DNA from: Acidimicrobiia bacterium
Lineage (GTDB): Bacteria; Actinomycetota; Acidimicrobiia; Acidimicrobiales; Bin134
Direction of reading: 5' to 3'
Length of the DNA stretch: 34,040 nt
NCBI GenBank assembly: GCA_022821445.1
Contig: JAJEDQ010000143.1
Span: 1-34,040 of the forward strand
Positions 1 to 12,899 of this stretch are shown piece by piece. How positions within the stretch are numbered: the stretch's first letter is position 1; each line of letters opens with the position of its first letter. The translations under genes were made by a program, and so were the position numbers. Under the pieces are notes generated by a model. That model worked only from the letters and a program-made list of their open reading frames with translations, ran no database searches and was not told the origin of the DNA.

Positions 1-371
1 CACCAGCCTCGAATGCGCAGACAACCGCGGCCGCGGCGCACCCCTCCGAGCCTTCGCTGCACTACCGTCGTCCACTGAGCCTCCGTTCGCAGTCCGGGAT
101 CCAACAGACCCCACACCGCCACGGAGGCTCAACCCATCAAAGCACCAGAACCGTCAACAAGATCCATGGACATTACACCTAGGCATCGACCTCCCTCGCG
201 GCGTTGCTCCTCCTTGCCGTACGCTGCGGGTATGGCTGCGTCGGTGCGCCTTGCAAGGAACGCCGCTGCCGTCGCTAACCACCCAGCCAATTCACAGACG
301 GACCACTAGTCCAATTCAAGTCGGACCCCTGCTCAGACAAGCTGTCACTGGTCGTCGATATTGTACTCAGC

Positions 372-1565
372 ATGGCAAGTGAGGCTGTGACCAGGCATTT
401 TGAGGTCGCTTTGCAGATTCCGGAGACTGACCCGGCGGGTATGTCGGAGACGCAACGGCGAGACGCTCTGTCCTCGGTGCGACGCGCTGAGGCCCGGCTG
501 GCTGGGTGGAAAGTACGCCTCTTCAACGCCGAGCGCGATCAGCTTGGCCAGGGTGCTGCGGAGATGGCGGCGCGGGACGAACTCCAGGTTTCCAAGCGGG
601 AGGCCAAGCGCGAGGTGGACACCGCGGCCAGTTTGACTGGGTTGGCTGAGACATGGAAGGCGCTGGAGTCGGGCGAGATCCCGCAGAGGCACGCTTGGCT
701 GATCGCCAAGGCTTCATCGGAGGGACCCATTGATGAAGCTGTGCTGGCCGAGGCAGCCAAGCATGAACCCTACGACCAATTTACCCGCACCGTGCGCCAA
801 GAACAGCGGGAGCACTCCGAGGACGACGGGCAGTCAATCCTCGACAAGCAGCGCAAGAACCGCACCGGCCGGTTCTTTGAGAGCCGGGAAGACGGGATGT
901 TCGTTCTATCCGGCGAGTTCGATCCGATTATCGGGAACCGGCTCGCCCTGGCCATTTCTGACAAGGAGCGGGAGTTGTGGCGTGAAGAAGACTCCAAGAG
1001 GCGCCGCACCCCACAACAGCGAATGGCCGACGCCTTGGCCGAGTTGATCTTGGAGCCGAAGTCGGGCCAGCGGCCACGAACGGCACTGCTGGTAATTGCC
1101 GACTACGACGTAGTCCACCAGGAGTTGGTCAATGCCCGACTTTGCGATGGAACACCCATTCCGATGGGCGAGCTGCGCCGGCTGGCCTGCGACGCCGACA
1201 TCCTGCCCGGCGTATTCCGGGCTAAGACCCAGAAGCTCTGGCTGGGTCGCAAGCGGCGAGTTGCCACCGAGGCCCAGCGAGCGGCCTTGGCGTTGCGAGA
1301 TAAGGGGTGCATCGGCTGCGACGCCAACCCCGCATGGTGCCAGGCCCACCACATTCAGCCCTGGTCCTGGGGAGGGCCGACCAACCTCGACAATTTGGTG
1401 TTGGTCTGTGCCCGCTGTCATCACAACATCCACGACGACGGCTGGCAGGTCATCAAGGGCCACGATTCGGGGCGCTTTGAGCTTCACCAACCACCGGACC
1501 CCTTCCCTGATGCGGGCGTGGATACTCATAGGCCACCCCAGCGCAACCCCGTGCTACTTAGCTGA
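372..1565 (+). CDS. DUF222/13E12-type HNH endonuclease domain protein
   Basis: 397-aa ORF; C-terminal HNH signature CIGCDANPAWCQAHHIQPWSWGGPTNLDNLVLVCARCHHNIHDDGW; N-terminal helical DUF222-like region. Confidence 0.85.
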   Translation: MASEAVTRHFEVALQIPETDPAGMSETQRRDALSSVRRAEARLAGWKVRLFNAERDQLGQGAAEMAARDELQVSKREAKREVDTAASLTGLAETWKALESGEIPQRHAWLIAKASSEGPIDEAVLAEAAKHEPYDQFTRTVRQEQREHSEDDGQSILDKQRKNRTGRFFESREDGMFVLSGEFDPIIGNRLALAISDKERELWREEDSKRRRTPQQRMADALAELILEPKSGQRPRTALLVIADYDVVHQELVNARLCDGTPIPMGELRRLACDADILPGVFRAKTQKLWLGRKRRVATEAQRAALALRDKGCIGCDANPAWCQAHHIQPWSWGGPTNLDNLVLVCARCHHNIHDDGWQVIKGHDSGRFELHQPPDPFPDAGVDTHRPPQRNPVLLS

Positions 1566-1785
1566 GCACCGCCCGACCACCGGGCAGACCGGCAATGCCC
1601 GCGGCCACATCTCTTGCGACTCTTTGCCAGGAATCCAAAGACGACCAAACCGGAATTCGCACCTTGACAACTGAATGGGAATTGGAATCCCCGAGCGGGC
1701 GGCTCAGGCGTCTAGCTTCTGCGACCTTACGTCAGGAGGTGCCAGCATCGCTGGGACGGTTGCTCCAGCGTCCAGTTCTGCGGCC

Positions 1786-3246
1786 CTACACCAGGTTTTC
1801 TACGAAGCCTTCTAGTTGGCGGAGGTTGCGGACTTCGAAGACTCCGTCGCAGTGGACGCCGTATTCGGAGACGATGGAGTCGCCGGTGTCCCAGTAGGCG
1901 CCGGGCTCGGGGTTGAGCCAGAAGACTTTGCGGGCCCGATGCTCGATCTCTTTGAGGATCCAGGCCTGGGAGGCGTGGTAGTTATTGCGGGCGTCGCCCA
2001 GGATCATCACCGTGGTCTTGGGGCCAACGTCTTTCCCGTAGCGCTCCCAGAACACCTCGAAGGCGTGGCCGTAGTCGGAGTGGCCGTCTACCCACACCAC
2101 GTCGGCCTCGGCGTTCACCCGATGGACAGCCTCGCCGATGTCGTCCACCCCCTCGAAGAAGCTGGTCACCTCGTCGAGGCCGTCGATGAACACGAATGAG
2201 CGCACCTTGGAGAACTGGTTGCTGATGGCGTACACCAGATGGAGGGTGAACCGGGCGAAGGCGGCCACCGAGCCGCTCACGTCGGCCACCACCATGATCT
2301 CGGGCTTGGCCGGGCGGGGATAGCGGAACTTGGGCTCGGCGGGCACGCCCCCGTAGGAGAGCGAGTGACGCATGGTGTTGCGGAAGTCCAGCGGGCCCTT
2401 GCGGCCGTGGCGCCGCTTGCGGGCCAGCCGCACGGCCAGCTTGCGGGTGAGCGGGTAGATGGCCCGGCGCAGGGCCATCATCTCCTCCCGGCTGGCGTGC
2501 ATGAAGTCCACGTCTTCGGGCAGGGGTTTGCGGAGCGTCTTGGCCATGGCCTCCACTCCCCGATCAGCCACCAGCCGGCGGCGGATCTCGGCCTCAACCT
2601 CCTTGCGGAGCTGGTCGACTCGGGCCTCGAACTCGTCACGCTCCAGCCGCTCCTCCAGCGGAGTGAGGTCGCCGGGGGCGTCTTGGCGGGCTTGGTCCAT
2701 CAAGCGCTCCAGAACCCCGTCGAGGTCGAGGTTTCGCAGCGTGCGATACAGGTAGTAGGTGCCTCCTACCGGCCGGCCGGGCTCCATGCCGGCGTAGCGC
2801 TGCACCGCTTGGCGGGCGATGGCCCGCATCAGGGCGTCGTCGCCCCGCATCAGGGCTTGGAACAGCATCTCGGCCAGCTGCTCGGCCGACATGGCCTCGC
2901 CGCCGCCCCCGCCCTGGCGGCGCTGCTGGCCGTCCATGCCGTCGACGAAGTCGGACAAGTCCATGCCTTCGGGCCACTCGCCATCGATGAGGTCGTACTC
3001 GGCCCCCCGCAGCGAGAAGTACACCTCGAATACCGTCTCGAAGGCCCGCCAGTGGGCATGGTTCTTCACCAGGGTGGCGGCCAACGCGTACTTGAACGCG
3101 TCCCGGTCCTCGATGGGGATGTGCTGGATGGCCTCCATGGCGTCCAGGTTCTCGGTGAGGCTGACCGGCAGCCCCGCGGCCCGCAGCTCGGAGATGAACC
3201 CGGCCAGAAGCGCCAGCAGCGGCGAAGTGGCGGGCTCGACCTTCAC
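1786..3246 (-). CDS. VWA domain-containing protein (CoxE-like)
   Basis: MVVADVSGSV MIDAS-like motif, C-terminal VWA-like region; directly downstream of a MoxR ATPase. Confidence 0.85.
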   Translation of the reverse strand: MKVEPATSPLLALLAGFISELRAAGLPVSLTENLDAMEAIQHIPIEDRDAFKYALAATLVKNHAHWRAFETVFEVYFSLRGAEYDLIDGEWPEGMDLSDFVDGMDGQQRRQGGGGGEAMSAEQLAEMLFQALMRGDDALMRAIARQAVQRYAGMEPGRPVGGTYYLYRTLRNLDLDGVLERLMDQARQDAPGDLTPLEERLERDEFEARVDQLRKEVEAEIRRRLVADRGVEAMAKTLRKPLPEDVDFMHASREEMMALRRAIYPLTRKLAVRLARKRRHGRKGPLDFRNTMRHSLSYGGVPAEPKFRYPRPAKPEIMVVADVSGSVAAFARFTLHLVYAISNQFSKVRSFVFIDGLDEVTSFFEGVDDIGEAVHRVNAEADVVWVDGHSDYGHAFEVFWERYGKDVGPKTTVMILGDARNNYHASQAWILKEIEHRARKVFWLNPEPGAYWDTGDSIVSEYGVHCDGVFEVRNLRQLEGFVENLV

Positions 3247-3315
3247 GACGAGCTCAACTCAGGGGCGTCGGGAGTTTGCCGGCGGAGCCTGTGGCCTTGC
3301 GTCTGACCAGGAGGA

Positions 3316-4230
3316 TCACGAGGATGCGACCGGGGCGGCAAACTCCTCGTCGGAGGAGGCGAACTCCTTGAGCGCCTTTTCGATGTCGCTGCGGTACTTG
3401 AGCAGGATGTTCACCGTCTCGGCCGCGGTGTCGGCGTCGACGTGCTCCACTCCCAGCAGTACCAGAGTGCGGGCCCAGTCCAGGGTCTCGGACACCGATG
3501 GGGCCTTCTTCAGCTCGATCTGGCGAACCGAGCGCACGATGCGGGCCACCTGGTCGGCCAGGCTCTCGCCCACGCCGGGCACCTTGGCCAGCACGATCTC
3601 CTTCTCCCGGTCGAGATCGGGATAGTCGATGTGCAGGAACAGGCACCGCCGCTTGAGGGCCTCCGACAGCTCCCGGGTGTTGTTGGAGGTGAGGAACACC
3701 AGCGGGATCTGGCTGGCCGCCACCGTGCCCAACTCGGGGATGGACACCTGGTAGTCGGACAGGATCTCCAGCAGCAGCGCCTCGGTCTCGATCTCTACCC
3801 GGTCGACCTCGTCGATGAGCAGCACCACCGGCTCGGCGGCGCGGATGGCCTCCAACAGCGGTCGGGTGAGCAGGAACTCCTCAGAGAACAGGTCGTCCTC
3901 GATCTGCTGCCACATGCCCTCGCCCTCGGGATCCTCTCCCTGGCGCTCGGCCTGGATGCGCAGGAGCTGCTTCTTGTAGTTCCACTCATACAGAGCCTTG
4001 GACTCGTCGATACCCTCGTAGCACTGGAGGCGGATGAGCCGGGCGCCAGTGGCCTCGGCCACGCTCTTGGCCAACTGGGTCTTACCGGTGCCCGCGGGAC
4101 CCTCCACCAGCACCGGCTTCTGCAATCGCTCGGCCAGATAAACCACCCCGGCGATGCCCTCATCGGCCAGATACTGCACATCGCCCAGGCCCTTGCGCAC
4201 CGAGTCGACGTCAGCGAAGGAGAAGCTCAT
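3316..4230 (-). CDS. MoxR-family AAA ATPase
   Basis: Walker A GPAGTGKT, Walker B VVLLIDEVDR, sensor FLTSNNTREL. Confidence 0.92.
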   Translation of the reverse strand: MSFSFADVDSVRKGLGDVQYLADEGIAGVVYLAERLQKPVLVEGPAGTGKTQLAKSVAEATGARLIRLQCYEGIDESKALYEWNYKKQLLRIQAERQGEDPEGEGMWQQIEDDLFSEEFLLTRPLLEAIRAAEPVVLLIDEVDRVEIETEALLLEILSDYQVSIPELGTVAASQIPLVFLTSNNTRELSEALKRRCLFLHIDYPDLDREKEIVLAKVPGVGESLADQVARIVRSVRQIELKKAPSVSETLDWARTLVLLGVEHVDADTAAETVNILLKYRSDIEKALKEFASSDEEFAAPVASS

Positions 4231-4278
4231 GGCTGAAGGCTACGTCTCGCTCGTTCAAGCCCCGAAATCAGTAAGGGC

Positions 4279-5535
4279 CTAGCCCCGAATTTGGCCCTCG
4301 CCCCGGACCACATACTTGGTGGTGGTGAGCTGGCGCAGCCCCATCGGGCCCCGAGCGTGAAGCTTCTGGGTGCTGATGCCGATCTCCGCGCCGAAGCCGA
4401 ACTCTTCGCCGTCCACAAACCGGGTGGAGGCGTTGACCAGCACCGCGGCGGCGTCCACCTCGGTGCAGAACCGGTCGGCAGCCTCTAGATCGGCGGTGAT
4501 GATGGCCTCGCTGTGACCGCTGCCGGTGTCGTTCACATGGGCGATGGCCTCGTCCAAGCTGTCCACCACCTTCACCGACAGCTTCAGGTCCAAGAACTCA
4601 GTGAAGTAGTCGGCCTCGGTGGCTTCGCCGATGCGATCCGGCCCCAAGATGGCCCGGGCGACCTCGTCGCCTACCAGCTCGACACCGGCCAGGTCGTCGG
4701 CCAGCGGGGGCAGCAGCTCGGCGGCCACCGCCCGGTGAACCACCAGAGACTCGGCCGCATTGCACACCGAGGGGCGCTGGGTCTTGGCGTTGACCACGAT
4801 GCTACGAGCCATGTCCAAGTCGGCCGAGGCGTCCACGTACACGTGGCAGTTGCCGTCGCCGTCGATCACATAGGGCACGGTGGCGTTTTCCAGAATGGAG
4901 GCGATCAGTCCGGGACCGCCTCGGGGGATGAGGCAGTCGATGCTGTCCCGCAGCTGCATGAACTCGGCCGCCGCGGAATGGCTGGTATCGCTCACCAGCA
5001 CCAGGGCATCGCTGGGCAACCCGGCCTTCTCGTACGCGTCCCGCATCACCCCGGCGATGGCCAGGTTGGATCCCAGGGCGCTGGACGATCCCCGCAAGAA
5101 GGCGGCATTGCCCGACTTGAGGCACAGGCCAGCGGCATCGCTGGTCACGTTGGGGCGGCTCTCGTACACGATGGCCACCACCCCCAGCGGCACCCGAACC
5201 TGGCTGATCCTCAGGCCGGAGGACACTACCCAGCCACCCACGATCTCCCCTACCGGTTCGGCGAGGCCGGCGACCTTGCGCAAGCCGCTGGCCATTCCCT
5301 CCAACCGGGAGTCTGTCAGCCGAAGCCGGTCCACAAGCGTGGCGCTCATCCCCGACGCGGTGGCCGCCTCCACGTCGGCCTGGTTGGCCTCCAACAGATC
5401 GTCTCGGGCCTGCTCCAGCTGGTCGGCGGCCAAAAGCAGGGCGTGGTTTTTGGTATCGGAATCGGCAGTGGCCAAGACCCGGGCTGCGGCCTTGGCCCGG
5501 TCGGCCAACTCGGCCATGGGTATATCGGCGCTCAC
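4279..5535 (-). CDS. proA: Glutamate-5-semialdehyde dehydrogenase (gamma-glutamyl phosphate reductase); start is GTG 5535 or ATG 5517
   Basis: VPLGVVAIVYESRPNVTSDAAGLCLKSGNAAFLRGSS and FGFGAEIGISTQKLHARGPMGLRQLTTTKYVVRGEGQIRG. Confidence 0.95.
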   Translation of the reverse strand: MSADIPMAELADRAKAAARVLATADSDTKNHALLLAADQLEQARDDLLEANQADVEAATASGMSATLVDRLRLTDSRLEGMASGLRKVAGLAEPVGEIVGGWVVSSGLRISQVRVPLGVVAIVYESRPNVTSDAAGLCLKSGNAAFLRGSSSALGSNLAIAGVMRDAYEKAGLPSDALVLVSDTSHSAAAEFMQLRDSIDCLIPRGGPGLIASILENATVPYVIDGDGNCHVYVDASADLDMARSIVVNAKTQRPSVCNAAESLVVHRAVAAELLPPLADDLAGVELVGDEVARAILGPDRIGEATEADYFTEFLDLKLSVKVVDSLDEAIAHVNDTGSGHSEAIITADLEAADRFCTEVDAAAVLVNASTRFVDGEEFGFGAEIGISTQKLHARGPMGLRQLTTTKYVVRGEGQIRG

Positions 5536-5666
5536 GGCGCGAGCGTACCCGACTGCACCCGCTGCTCCGGTAGCGTGTTTTGGCATTCCACCGGTTGAAC
5601 AACGACTCAACGGCCCGAACAACGCCCCGCGGTCTGGCAGCAGAGGGGCGATCCAGAGGCAAGACG

Positions 5667-7421
5667 ATGGCTGACACACCAGCCTCCGAGCGCCCCAGCG
5701 GCAAGGGAGCGAGGCCCCACCCGTCTGATGCCGACAACACCGACGCCCCGCGCCCCAGCAGCAAGGGAGCAGCCCTGGTGGGTGCGGGGATTTTCCTGTC
5801 CCGCGTTTCGGGTATCGGCCGGGAGGTGGCGGTGGCCGCGTTCATCGGCGCGGGCCGAATCGGCGATGCCTACCGAGCCGCTTTGACCATTCCCCGCCTG
5901 CTGCAAAACCTGCTGGGCGAGGGAGTGCTGTCGGCCTCCTTCATCCCCATCTACTCGCAGTTGGTGGAGCAGGGGCGGCGCAAGGACGCGGGGCGTCTGG
6001 CCGGAGCAGTATTCGGGCTGTTGGCCGTGGTCACCGGGCTATTGGTGCTGGCCGGGTGGATGTTGGCCGAGCCGGTGGTGTCACTGTTGTTGTGGCGGCT
6101 GTCCGACGACACCGCTGATCTGACCGTCGAACTGGTACGGGTGATGTTCGCCGGGATCGGGTTCATCGTGCTGGCCGCGTGGACCCTGGGGGTGCTGAGC
6201 GCCCACCGCCGGTTCTTCTTGTCCTTTGCCGCCCCGGTGATCTGGAACGCCGCCCAGGTGGCGTTCATGGTGGGGGCTTGGCTCGTGTGGCACGACGTGG
6301 ACCCCTCCACCCGGGCCTCCGACGTGGCCAAGATGGCGGCTTGGGGGGTCGTGGTGGGCGGCGCCCTTCAATTCTTGGTGCAGGTACCGCTGGTGCTGCG
6401 GCTCGTCCCGTCGCTTCGGCTCAGCCTGAACTGGCGGCACCCCGATGTGCGCACGGTGCTCAGCCGGTTCGGGCCGGCGTTCATCGGCCGGGGGGTGGTG
6501 CAGGTGTCGGCCTACGTGGACTTGATCCTGGCCGGGCTGCTCGCGGGCGGGACCATCGCTGCGTTGGGGTTCGCCCAGGTGATCTACTTCCTGCCCATCA
6601 GCCTGTTCGCCATGAGCGTGGCGGCCAGCGACCTGCCGGAGATGGCCCGGGAGCAAGGCGACCCCGAAGCACTGGTGCGACGGCTCCAAGCCGGCCTCGA
6701 CCGGATCGGGTTCTACGTTCTGTATTCGGCGGTGGCGTTCATCACCCTGGGCGGGTTGATCGTGGGGGCGCTGCTGGAGCGGGGGCAGTTCAACAGCGAA
6801 CAGACCGTGCAGGTGTGGTGGATCCTGGCCGCTTACTCCTTGGGGCTGGTGGCCTCGGCGTCGTCTCGCCTGCTTCAGAACGCCTGCTTCGCGGCAGGCG
6901 ATGCCAAAGGACCAGCCCGGGTGGCGGTGGTGCGAGTGGTGCTGGCCGCCGGGGTCGGGATTCTGCTCATGTTCAGCTTCGACTCCTATGGGGTGGTCAA
7001 CGGCAGCGTGGAACGGCTGGGCGACTTCCATGTGCTGTCACCGCTGTCGGACGCCGAGCGGGCCGAGGGCGCCGTGCGGCTGGGAGCGGTGGGCCTGGCC
7101 CTGGGCAGCACGGTGGCAGCCTGGGTGGAGTACGGCATCCTGCGCCATCGGATCCGCTATCTGCTGCGCCGCCGCCAGCCGGTGCGGGGTCCGATGAGAC
7201 GCCTGGCGGTTGCCGCTCTGTCGGCCGCGGTGCTGGGCGGAGTGCTGGCCTGGGGCTTTGAGCCCCTGCCGCTGTTGGTGGCCGCGCCGGTGGCTTTGCT
7301 GGTGACCGGAGGGGTGTATGTGATCCTCGGGCGGGGCTCCGGGGTGGCCGCGGCTGAGGAAGCCGCCACCCTGATGGAGCAGGCCATAGCCCGGATCAGG
7401 GCTGCATTTGTCAGGCGGTAA
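5667..7421 (+). CDS. murJ: Lipid II flippase MurJ/MviN family
   Basis: Multi-TM protein; FLSRVSGIGREVAVAAFIGAGRIGDAYRAALTIPRLLQNLLGEGVLSASFIPIYSQ. Confidence 0.93.
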   Translation: MADTPASERPSGKGARPHPSDADNTDAPRPSSKGAALVGAGIFLSRVSGIGREVAVAAFIGAGRIGDAYRAALTIPRLLQNLLGEGVLSASFIPIYSQLVEQGRRKDAGRLAGAVFGLLAVVTGLLVLAGWMLAEPVVSLLLWRLSDDTADLTVELVRVMFAGIGFIVLAAWTLGVLSAHRRFFLSFAAPVIWNAAQVAFMVGAWLVWHDVDPSTRASDVAKMAAWGVVVGGALQFLVQVPLVLRLVPSLRLSLNWRHPDVRTVLSRFGPAFIGRGVVQVSAYVDLILAGLLAGGTIAALGFAQVIYFLPISLFAMSVAASDLPEMAREQGDPEALVRRLQAGLDRIGFYVLYSAVAFITLGGLIVGALLERGQFNSEQTVQVWWILAAYSLGLVASASSRLLQNACFAAGDAKGPARVAVVRVVLAAGVGILLMFSFDSYGVVNGSVERLGDFHVLSPLSDAERAEGAVRLGAVGLALGSTVAAWVEYGILRHRIRYLLRRRQPVRGPMRRLAVAALSAAVLGGVLAWGFEPLPLLVAAPVALLVTGGVYVILGRGSGVAAAEEAATLMEQAIARIRAAFVRR

Positions 7422-7431
7422 CCAGGGCCGA

Positions 7432-9887
<2,456 letters not shown>

Positions 9888-9917
9888 TCAAGCGGCCGAC
9901 AGCCGCAAGGAGGGCGA

Positions 9918-10169
9918 TCAGCCGGGAATGACGTCGACGAGCTTGCGGCGCCGCCGACGGCCGAACTTGACCCGCCCGTCAGCAGTGGCAAACAGGGTGT
10001 CATCGCGGCCGCGCTGAACGTTCTCACCGGGATGGATGCGGGTGCCCCGCTGACGCACGATGATCGAGCCGGCGGTCACCTCCGTGCCGTCGAACACCTT
10101 CACCCCGAGGCGCTTGGGGTTGGAGTCGCGGCCGTTCCGGGTTGAGCCGCCGCCTTTTGTCTTGGACAT
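9918..10169 (-). CDS. rpmA: 50S ribosomal protein L27
   Basis: [61 protein letters not shown]. Confidence 0.97.
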   Translation of the reverse strand: MSKTKGGGSTRNGRDSNPKRLGVKVFDGTEVTAGSIIVRQRGTRIHPGENVQRGRDDTLFATADGRVKFGRRRRRKLVDVIPG

Positions 10170-10180
10170 CGTTCGCTCCT

Positions 10181-10486
10181 CTACGCCTGGATCGCCGTGA
10201 TCTGAATGCGGGACTTGCTCTGGCGGTGGCCCCACCGCCGACGCTGGTTGCTCTTGTTCTTGTAAGTGAAACCGTTGATCTTGCGGTCTTTTACCGAGTC
10301 CACCACTGTGGCGGTGACCTTGGCCTTGCCGAGCTGATCGGGGGCGGCGGTCACCGAGTCGCCGTCCACCAACAACAGTGGGATCAGCTCGACCTCAGCG
10401 CCGGGCTCGCCCAGCAGCTCCACATCGAGGATCTGGCCCTCTTCAACCTTGTACTGCTTTCCGCCGGTGCGGATGAAGGCATACAC
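10181..10486 (-). CDS. rplU: 50S ribosomal protein L21
   Basis: [18 protein letters not shown]...KRKSNQRRR-like C-terminus ([24 protein letters not shown]). Confidence 0.97.
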   Translation of the reverse strand: MYAFIRTGGKQYKVEEGQILDVELLGEPGAEVELIPLLLVDGDSVTAAPDQLGKAKVTATVVDSVKDRKINGFTYKNKSNQRRRWGHRQSKSRIQITAIQA

Positions 10487-10496
10487 CTGTTCAAGG

Positions 10497-12152
10497 CTAC
10501 CTGTCTCGACGGGTTCTTACTAGCTGTCGGTCGAGCTCCAGGCCCCGCCCCTCGCAGGTGGGGCAGACCGAAGAGCACGACTCCAACAGGCCCTCGCCAA
10601 TGCGCTTTCGGGTCATCTCCACCAAGCCCAATTCGGAGATGTCCAGCACCTGGGTGCGGGTCTTGTCCCAAGCCAGGGACTCCCGGAAAACCTTCATGAG
10701 CTCTTCGCGGTTGCCCCGCTTCTCCATGTCCACGAAGTCGATCACGATGATCCCGCCGATGTCGCGCAACCGAAGCTGCCGGGGAATCTCCTGAGCCGCC
10801 TCCAGGTTGTTGCGGAACACGGTCTCCTCCAGGTTGGAGTCGCCGACGTTCTTGCCGGTGTTCACGTCGATGACGGTGAGCGCTTCAGTGCTCTCGATGA
10901 TCAGCGATCCGCCGCCCGGGAGCCACACCTTCTTATCCAAAGCCTTGACGAACTGCTCGTGTACGTGATGGCGCTCCAACAAGCTGAGATACTCGCTCTC
11001 GGCGTCGTAGTACTCGAGCCGCTCCTCCAGTTCGGGGGCCACGCTGGACACGTAGTCGTGTACCTCGTCGAACAGGCGGCGATCATCGATGTGGACCGAC
11101 CGGAAGTCCTGATTGAACTCCTCCCGGATGACCCGAACCGCCATCTCGGGCTCCCGGTAGAGCAGCCCGGGCACCTTCGCCTTCTTGGTCAGGGCCTCGA
11201 TCTCCTCCCATTGCGACACCAGCCGCTTAACGTCGCGCTCCAGTTCCTCAGCGGTGATCTTCTCGGCGGCGGTGCGCACGATGATCCCGTGCTCTTCCGG
11301 CTTGCACCGGTCGAGCACCTTTCGCAGCCGCTTGCGCTCCTTGTCGGGAAGCCGCTTGGAGATACCGTAGGTCTTGGAGTTGGGCACCAGCACCACGAAC
11401 CGGCCGGGCAGCGACACCTCCTGGGTCAGCCGGGCCCCCTTGTGGGCGATGGGGTTCTTGGTGACCTGGCACATGATGGTCTGGCGGGCCTCCAAGAGGT
11501 TCTCGATTCGGGGCGAACCGTTCGAGGTCTCCACATCGTCGGGGTCGAACACCACATCACCCCGGTACAACACCGCATTCTTGGGAGTTCCGATGTCCAC
11601 GAAGGCGGCCTCCATGCCGGGCAGCACGTTTTGGACCCGTCCCAGGTAGATGTTGCCGTGGATCTCCCCGACGTCGTCGGCCGGACGGGAGACGTAGTGC
11701 TCGATCAGCGCCCGGCCCTCCAACACCGCGATCTGGGTGACTTCCGGGCGGACCTGGACCAGCATCATGTAGCGGCCCACCGGACGGCCCTTGCGACGGC
11801 GGCCCCGACGGCGCTCCAGAGTCTTCTCGTCCAGCTCTACCGGACCGTCCGACACCCGGTGCTCCACCGGCTGCACCGGACGGCTGCCTCCTCCGCGGCC
11901 CCGCCCGCCTCGACGGCGACGGCGCTTGCGACCCGATCCGGAACCGCCCCCGCCCGAGCCCGAACCCCCACCTGAGCCCGAACCCCCGCCCGAGCCCGAT
12001 CCATTCCCGCTCGGCGCGGGTCGGGAATCGCCAATCTTGGGACGGCTGTCAGAAGGCGGTGGAGCGGGGCGAGTATCGCCGATCTTTGGCTTACCGCCAG
12101 AAGAAGCAGGCGCGGGGCGAGTATCGCCGATCTTTGGGCGACTTTCGGTCAT
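10497..12152 (-). CDS. Ribonuclease E/G family protein with repetitive N-terminal extension
   Basis: GNIYLGRVQNVLPGMEAAFVDIG, LTVIDVNTG, DIGGIIVIDFVDM, CPTCEGRG. Confidence 0.95.
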   Translation of the reverse strand: MTESRPKIGDTRPAPASSGGKPKIGDTRPAPPPSDSRPKIGDSRPAPSGNGSGSGGGSGSGGGSGSGGGGSGSGRKRRRRRGGRGRGGGSRPVQPVEHRVSDGPVELDEKTLERRRGRRRKGRPVGRYMMLVQVRPEVTQIAVLEGRALIEHYVSRPADDVGEIHGNIYLGRVQNVLPGMEAAFVDIGTPKNAVLYRGDVVFDPDDVETSNGSPRIENLLEARQTIMCQVTKNPIAHKGARLTQEVSLPGRFVVLVPNSKTYGISKRLPDKERKRLRKVLDRCKPEEHGIIVRTAAEKITAEELERDVKRLVSQWEEIEALTKKAKVPGLLYREPEMAVRVIREEFNQDFRSVHIDDRRLFDEVHDYVSSVAPELEERLEYYDAESEYLSLLERHHVHEQFVKALDKKVWLPGGGSLIIESTEALTVIDVNTGKNVGDSNLEETVFRNNLEAAQEIPRQLRLRDIGGIIVIDFVDMEKRGNREELMKVFRESLAWDKTRTQVLDISELGLVEMTRKRIGEGLLESCSSVCPTCEGRGLELDRQLVRTRRDR

Positions 12153-12167
12153 CTCTGTAGTCCTTTC

Positions 12168-12899
12168 TCATTGCACACCAACCGGGGTGTGCTGAGCAGG
12201 GGCTGCGCCGACCATTAGCGGCTCTAGGCGGGCGCCATCCTGCTCAATCCATTGACGAGTGCGCTGAATCAGCACCGGGCGGTACTGCGGTTCAAAAACA
12301 GTCAAGAGCTCCGACGGCCGAGCTGCCCGCGGCTGGGTGCCCAGAGTGGCCAAAAGGCGAACCCCCCGACTCGTCGATTCACCGACCTCCAATGCCCGTA
12401 TCTGAGGGGCGAGGTCGTCGGTGATCTGCTGTCCCTTGCGTTCTCGCGTAATCACTATCGTAGCCGCACCGCGCACCCGATCTACCCATTCGGCGAGATC
12501 CTCGGCGGTCACGTCGATCAGCTCGATGTCCCAATCGCAGATGGTCACCGCTTGCTGCAACGACACCGCGCCGGGCAATAGCACCGATCCCCCAGTGGCG
12601 GCGATCCCGTCGGGCAACACGCTGACCAGGGCATCCAGCACGTCTGGCACCGCGACATCGGCGCACTTGAAGTCGACGTCCAGATACTCGTCCTCCGACT
12701 CATAGCCGGTGGCCAACGCCAATCCGAAGTGCAGCTTGGCCCGGGGCGAGAACCCCTCGGTCTGAGCCACCGGCAGCCCAGTTCGCCGCAGTGAGCGCTC
12801 CCAGATCCGGGCCACATCCCGATGGCTGGTGAACCGGATACGCCCGGCTTTGCTGTACCGCAGCCGAATCCGAGTGCGCGGCGCCTGATTCGGGTTCAC
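12168..12899 (-). CDS. TIGR03936 family radical SAM-associated protein (DUF2344)
   Basis: RIRLRYSKAGRIRFTSHRDVARIWERSLRRTGLPVAQTEGFSPRAKLHFGLALATGYES; 4-bp overlap with upstream radical SAM gene. Confidence 0.88.
   Translation of the reverse strand: MNPNQAPRTRIRLRYSKAGRIRFTSHRDVARIWERSLRRTGLPVAQTEGFSPRAKLHFGLALATGYESEDEYLDVDFKCADVAVPDVLDALVSVLPDGIAATGGSVLLPGAVSLQQAVTICDWDIELIDVTAEDLAEWVDRVRGAATIVITRERKGQQITDDLAPQIRALEVGESTSRGVRLLATLGTQPRAARPSELLTVFEPQYRPVLIQRTRQWIEQDGARLEPLMVGAAPAQHTPVGVQ

Noticed and set aside
1-371. Possible C-terminal coding tail at the left window edge
   Set aside because: Open frames exist but none shows a recognisable motif; cannot be supported without upstream sequence.
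372-1565. HNH protein as a homing or mobile element
   Set aside because: DUF222/HNH (13E12-type) genes are abundant in actinobacteria; no terminal repeats or target-site duplication seen nearby.
1581-1601. Hairpin CGGGCA...TGCCCG after the HNH gene as terminator
   Set aside because: 9-nt loop and no T-tract; too weak to call.
1664-1692. TTGACA at 1664-1669 as a promoter -35
   Set aside because: No acceptable -10 at 16-18 nt, and no plus-strand gene follows.
2239-3306. 355-aa plus-strand ORF opposite the VWA gene (and similar long antisense ORFs, e.g. 4513-5598, 8793-10145, 10959-11975, 21143-22429)
   Set aside because: Shadow ORFs of high-GC genes; composition rich in G/H/Q/V/L without domain motifs, while the opposite strand encodes clear families.
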